23,286 nt of DNA from Oscillospiraceae bacterium (lineage in GTDB: Bacteria; Bacillota; Clostridia; Oscillospirales; Acutalibacteraceae): contig DNIP01000141.1 in the NCBI GenBank assembly GCA_003499325.1, positions 1 through 23,286 on the forward strand, written 5' to 3'. This document shows, piece by piece, positions 21,365 through 23,286 of this stretch. Each line of letters starts with the position of its first letter. Position 1 is the first letter of the stretch. Below the pieces are notes generated by a model. That model was not told the origin of the DNA and ran no database searches. It saw only the letters and a list, made by a program, of their open reading frames with translations. The position numbers and the translations under genes are program-made.

Positions 21365-22477
21365 TTATACGATGGATCGCTTTGCGATATACATCGGATA
21401 GTTCACGGTGCCCTGCAGCTTGGAGCCGCGGCTGACGTTGACGTCCTTATCGACGACCAGATTGATCAGCTGGGCTTTGTCGCCGATGATGCAGTCCTGC
21501 ATGACGATGCAGTTCTTGATGACAGCGTCGTGACCGATGTAAACGCCCTTCGAGATGATGGAATTCTCGACGATACCGTTGATGACGCAGCCCTGCGCGA
21601 TCAGCGAATCCTTCACGTTGCAGTTCAGACCGTAGCGGGAGGGAGCGTCGTCGCGCACCTTGGTGTAGATGGGGCGCTTGTAATCAAAGAGCTTGTAACG
21701 GGTATCGCGATCCATGATCTTCATGTTCGCGTCATAATACTCCTTGACGGAGCCGATGATCTCGCAGTAGCCCTCGAGCTCATACGCGTAGACTCTGTGG
21801 CGGTCGAGGGACTTTTGCAGCACGTCGCGGACAAAGCTGTATTTGGATTCACTCATCGCCTGGCGAACCAGCGCCATGAGCACGGTTTTCTTCATCAGCA
21901 TGATGCCGATGTCGAGATTGCTGACGCTCTCGTCGATGGGGGACGCCATGATCTTGGTGACCTTGCCGTCGTCGTCTACATCGAGGATGCAGCGGAAGTC
22001 ATCGGTGATTTCCTTGACGACGCGCTTGGTGTAGACAAAGGTGATATCGGCGTGGTTCTTCTCAGCAAAGCGGAGCACCTTACTGTAGTCCATGTTGTGC
22101 ACGCAGTCGGAGGGAGAGATCAGGATATAATCCTCATCGCCGTGCTCGATGTAGCCGTGTAGGTTGAAGATGGTCTCGACTAAGGAAGCGAAGCTGTGCT
22201 CACCGTAAGGCGGCAGGATGCTCAGACCGCTTCTGCGGCGAGCGAGATCCCACGCCGAGCCCGAGCCGACATGATCCATCAGGGACATGAAGTTGGATTT
22301 TGCAACGATACCGACATTGTTGATGCCGGAGTTGCTCATATTGGAAAGCGGGAAGTCGATCAGACGATACTTGCCGCCGAAAGGAACGGAGCCGGTGGTA
22401 CGGTAAGCGGTCAACTCGGGCAGGTTCTTTTCATTTGTATTCGCAAAAATCAGACCTAATACTCTGTTGTTAGCCAT
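21365..22477 (-). CDS. glgD: Glucose-1-phosphate adenylyltransferase subunit GlgD
   Basis: Partner subunit of GlgC in Bacillota ADP-glucose pyrophosphorylase, 370 residues. It keeps the fold (SVPFGGKYRLIDFPLSN, then a C-terminal left-handed beta-helix with repeats such as GVYIGHDAVIKN). The catalytic GGxGxRL loop of GlgC is replaced by IFANTNEKNLP, and GDHIYKMDY by SDCVHNMDY. This is the known GlgD pattern of a regulatory, poorly catalytic subunit. Start ATG 22477 has GGAGGTG 7 bases upstream, inside the end of glgC; the glgC stop is only 2 bases before the ATG, so the subunits are translated together. Confidence 0.95.
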   Translation of the reverse strand: MANNRVLGLIFANTNEKNLPELTAYRTTGSVPFGGKYRLIDFPLSNMSNSGINNVGIVAKSNFMSLMDHVGSGSAWDLARRRSGLSILPPYGEHSFASLVETIFNLHGYIEHGDEDYILISPSDCVHNMDYSKVLRFAEKNHADITFVYTKRVVKEITDDFRCILDVDDDGKVTKIMASPIDESVSNLDIGIMLMKKTVLMALVRQAMSESKYSFVRDVLQKSLDRHRVYAYELEGYCEIIGSVKEYYDANMKIMDRDTRYKLFDYKRPIYTKVRDDAPSRYGLNCNVKDSLIAQGCVINGIVENSIISKGVYIGHDAVIKNCIVMQDCIIGDKAQLINLVVDKDVNVSRGSKLQGTVNYPMYIAKRSIV

Positions 22478-22479
22478 GC

Positions 22480-23286
22480 TTACACCTCCATATCTTGATC
22501 GATCATTGCTTTGCAGGGAACGGTCACGCCCTCGCCGATCTTCAGGCCGTCGCCGATGACGGTGATGCCCCAGTCGTCACGGTTCTCCATCTCGGTGGGA
22601 GCCGCGCCGATCTTGGCGTTCCTGCCGATGGTGGTATTCTCGGCAATGATGGAGAATTCCACGTGAGCGCCGTCCTCAATGACAACGCCGGGGAAGAGGA
22701 TCGAGGAGTTGATCACCGCGTCCTTGCCGATGATAACGCCGGGGAAGATGATGGAGAATTCCAGCTTGCCGTCGATATTGCAGCCGTCGGAAACCATGGA
22801 ATTCTGGATCTCACCGGTCTCGCCGATATGATGCGGCGGCATCATCGGATTGCGGGAGTAGATGTTCTTTAAGTCGAGCTGAACCTTGGGGTCGAGCAGA
22901 TCCATGTTCGCCTCCCACAGGCTGTCGATGGTGCCGACGTCCTTCCAGTAGCCTTCAAACGGATAGGCGACCATCTTCTCGCCGGAATTGAGCATCAGCG
23001 GCAGGACGTCCTTACCGAAGTCGTTGTGCGAATCGGGGTTCTGCGCGTCCTTGATCAGATATTCTCTGACGGTCTTCCATGTAAAGACATAGATGCCCAT
23101 CGAGGCATTGGTGCTCTTCGGGTGCTCGGGCTTCTCTTCAAATTCATAGATCGAGTTGTCCTCGTTGGTGTTGAGAATGCCGAAGCGCGACGCCTCTTCC
23201 ATCGGTACGTCCATCGCGGCGATGGTGCAGGCGGCGTTATGCTCCTTGTGGAATTCGATCATGGCGGCATAATCCATCTTGTAGAT
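22480..23286 (-). CDS. glgC: Glucose-1-phosphate adenylyltransferase GlgC (5' end outside window)
   Basis: Makes ADP-glucose from ATP and glucose-1-phosphate, the committed step of bacterial glycogen synthesis. Only the last 268 residues are in the window. They begin inside the GDHIYKMDY motif (IYKMDY remains), so roughly the first third, with the GGxGxRL loop, lies beyond 23286. FEEKPEHP carries the Glu-Lys that binds glucose-1-phosphate in the family, followed by ASMGIYVF. The C-terminal part is a hexapeptide beta-helix (IIFPGVIIGKDAVIN and similar). First of the glg genes in the direction of transcription here; promoter not visible. Confidence 0.96.
   Translation of the reverse strand: MYKMDYAAMIEFHKEHNAACTIAAMDVPMEEASRFGILNTNEDNSIYEFEEKPEHPKSTNASMGIYVFTWKTVREYLIKDAQNPDSHNDFGKDVLPLMLNSGEKMVAYPFEGYWKDVGTIDSLWEANMDLLDPKVQLDLKNIYSRNPMMPPHHIGETGEIQNSMVSDGCNIDGKLEFSIIFPGVIIGKDAVINSSILFPGVVIEDGAHVEFSIIAENTTIGRNAKIGAAPTEMENRDDWGITVIGDGLKIGEGVTVPCKAMIDQDMEV

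Overview
The window looks like the chromosome of an anaerobic Bacillota bacterium of the class Clostridia, probably an Oscillospirales/Ruminococcaceae-type gut organism. The evidence is an oxygen-sensitive class III ribonucleotide reductase, a GlgC/GlgD/GlgA glycogen set, strong AGGAGG-type ribosome binding sites and moderately GC-rich coding sequence. The lineage is an inference from gene content. I see no rRNA, tRNA, prophage, transposase or CRISPR array.

Layout. (1) Minus strand, 113-5822: nrdD with two NrdR boxes, a small DUF4190-like membrane protein, the sodium/proline symporter putP, and a TetR-family regulator. The regulator's own promoter carries an inverted repeat whose half-site recurs above putP. 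(2) Plus strand, 5977-14211: alr, polA, a YwlE-like phosphatase, rimI, tsaD, a transglutaminase-like lipoprotein, ruvX and a DUF896 protein. These are cell-wall, replication/repair and t6A tRNA-modification genes, with one exported protein among them. A strong bidirectional hairpin closes this block. (3) Minus strand, 14349-18477: an O-antigen ligase/polymerase-like membrane protein, then an SmtB-like zinc sensor and a P1B-type metal-exporting ATPase as a two-gene operon with a recognisable promoter and operator. (4) Plus strand, 18731-19719: a HAD phosphatase overlapping an ASCH-domain protein, ended by a clear terminator. (5) Minus strand, 19857-23286: glgC (5' end cut by the window edge), glgD and glgA, reading in that order.

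The genes are mostly ordinary; the unusual part is repeat structure. First, the interrupted palindrome TTCT-N5-AGAA occurs nine times, where about 0.4 would be expected by chance in random sequence. All nine copies lie inside genes (alr, polA x4, the phosphatase, cadA x2, ASCH) and eight have the same codon phase. Second, four intergenic regions hold degenerate arrays with an exact 7-bp period; two are arranged as facing inverted arms and one starts inside the alr stop codon. Third, GC-rich hairpin elements sit between genes, one of them in the leader of the metal-resistance operon. I found no clear sign of a new defence or biosynthetic system; the in-gene palindrome family is the best lead. 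All calls come from reading the sequence, and no database search was run.
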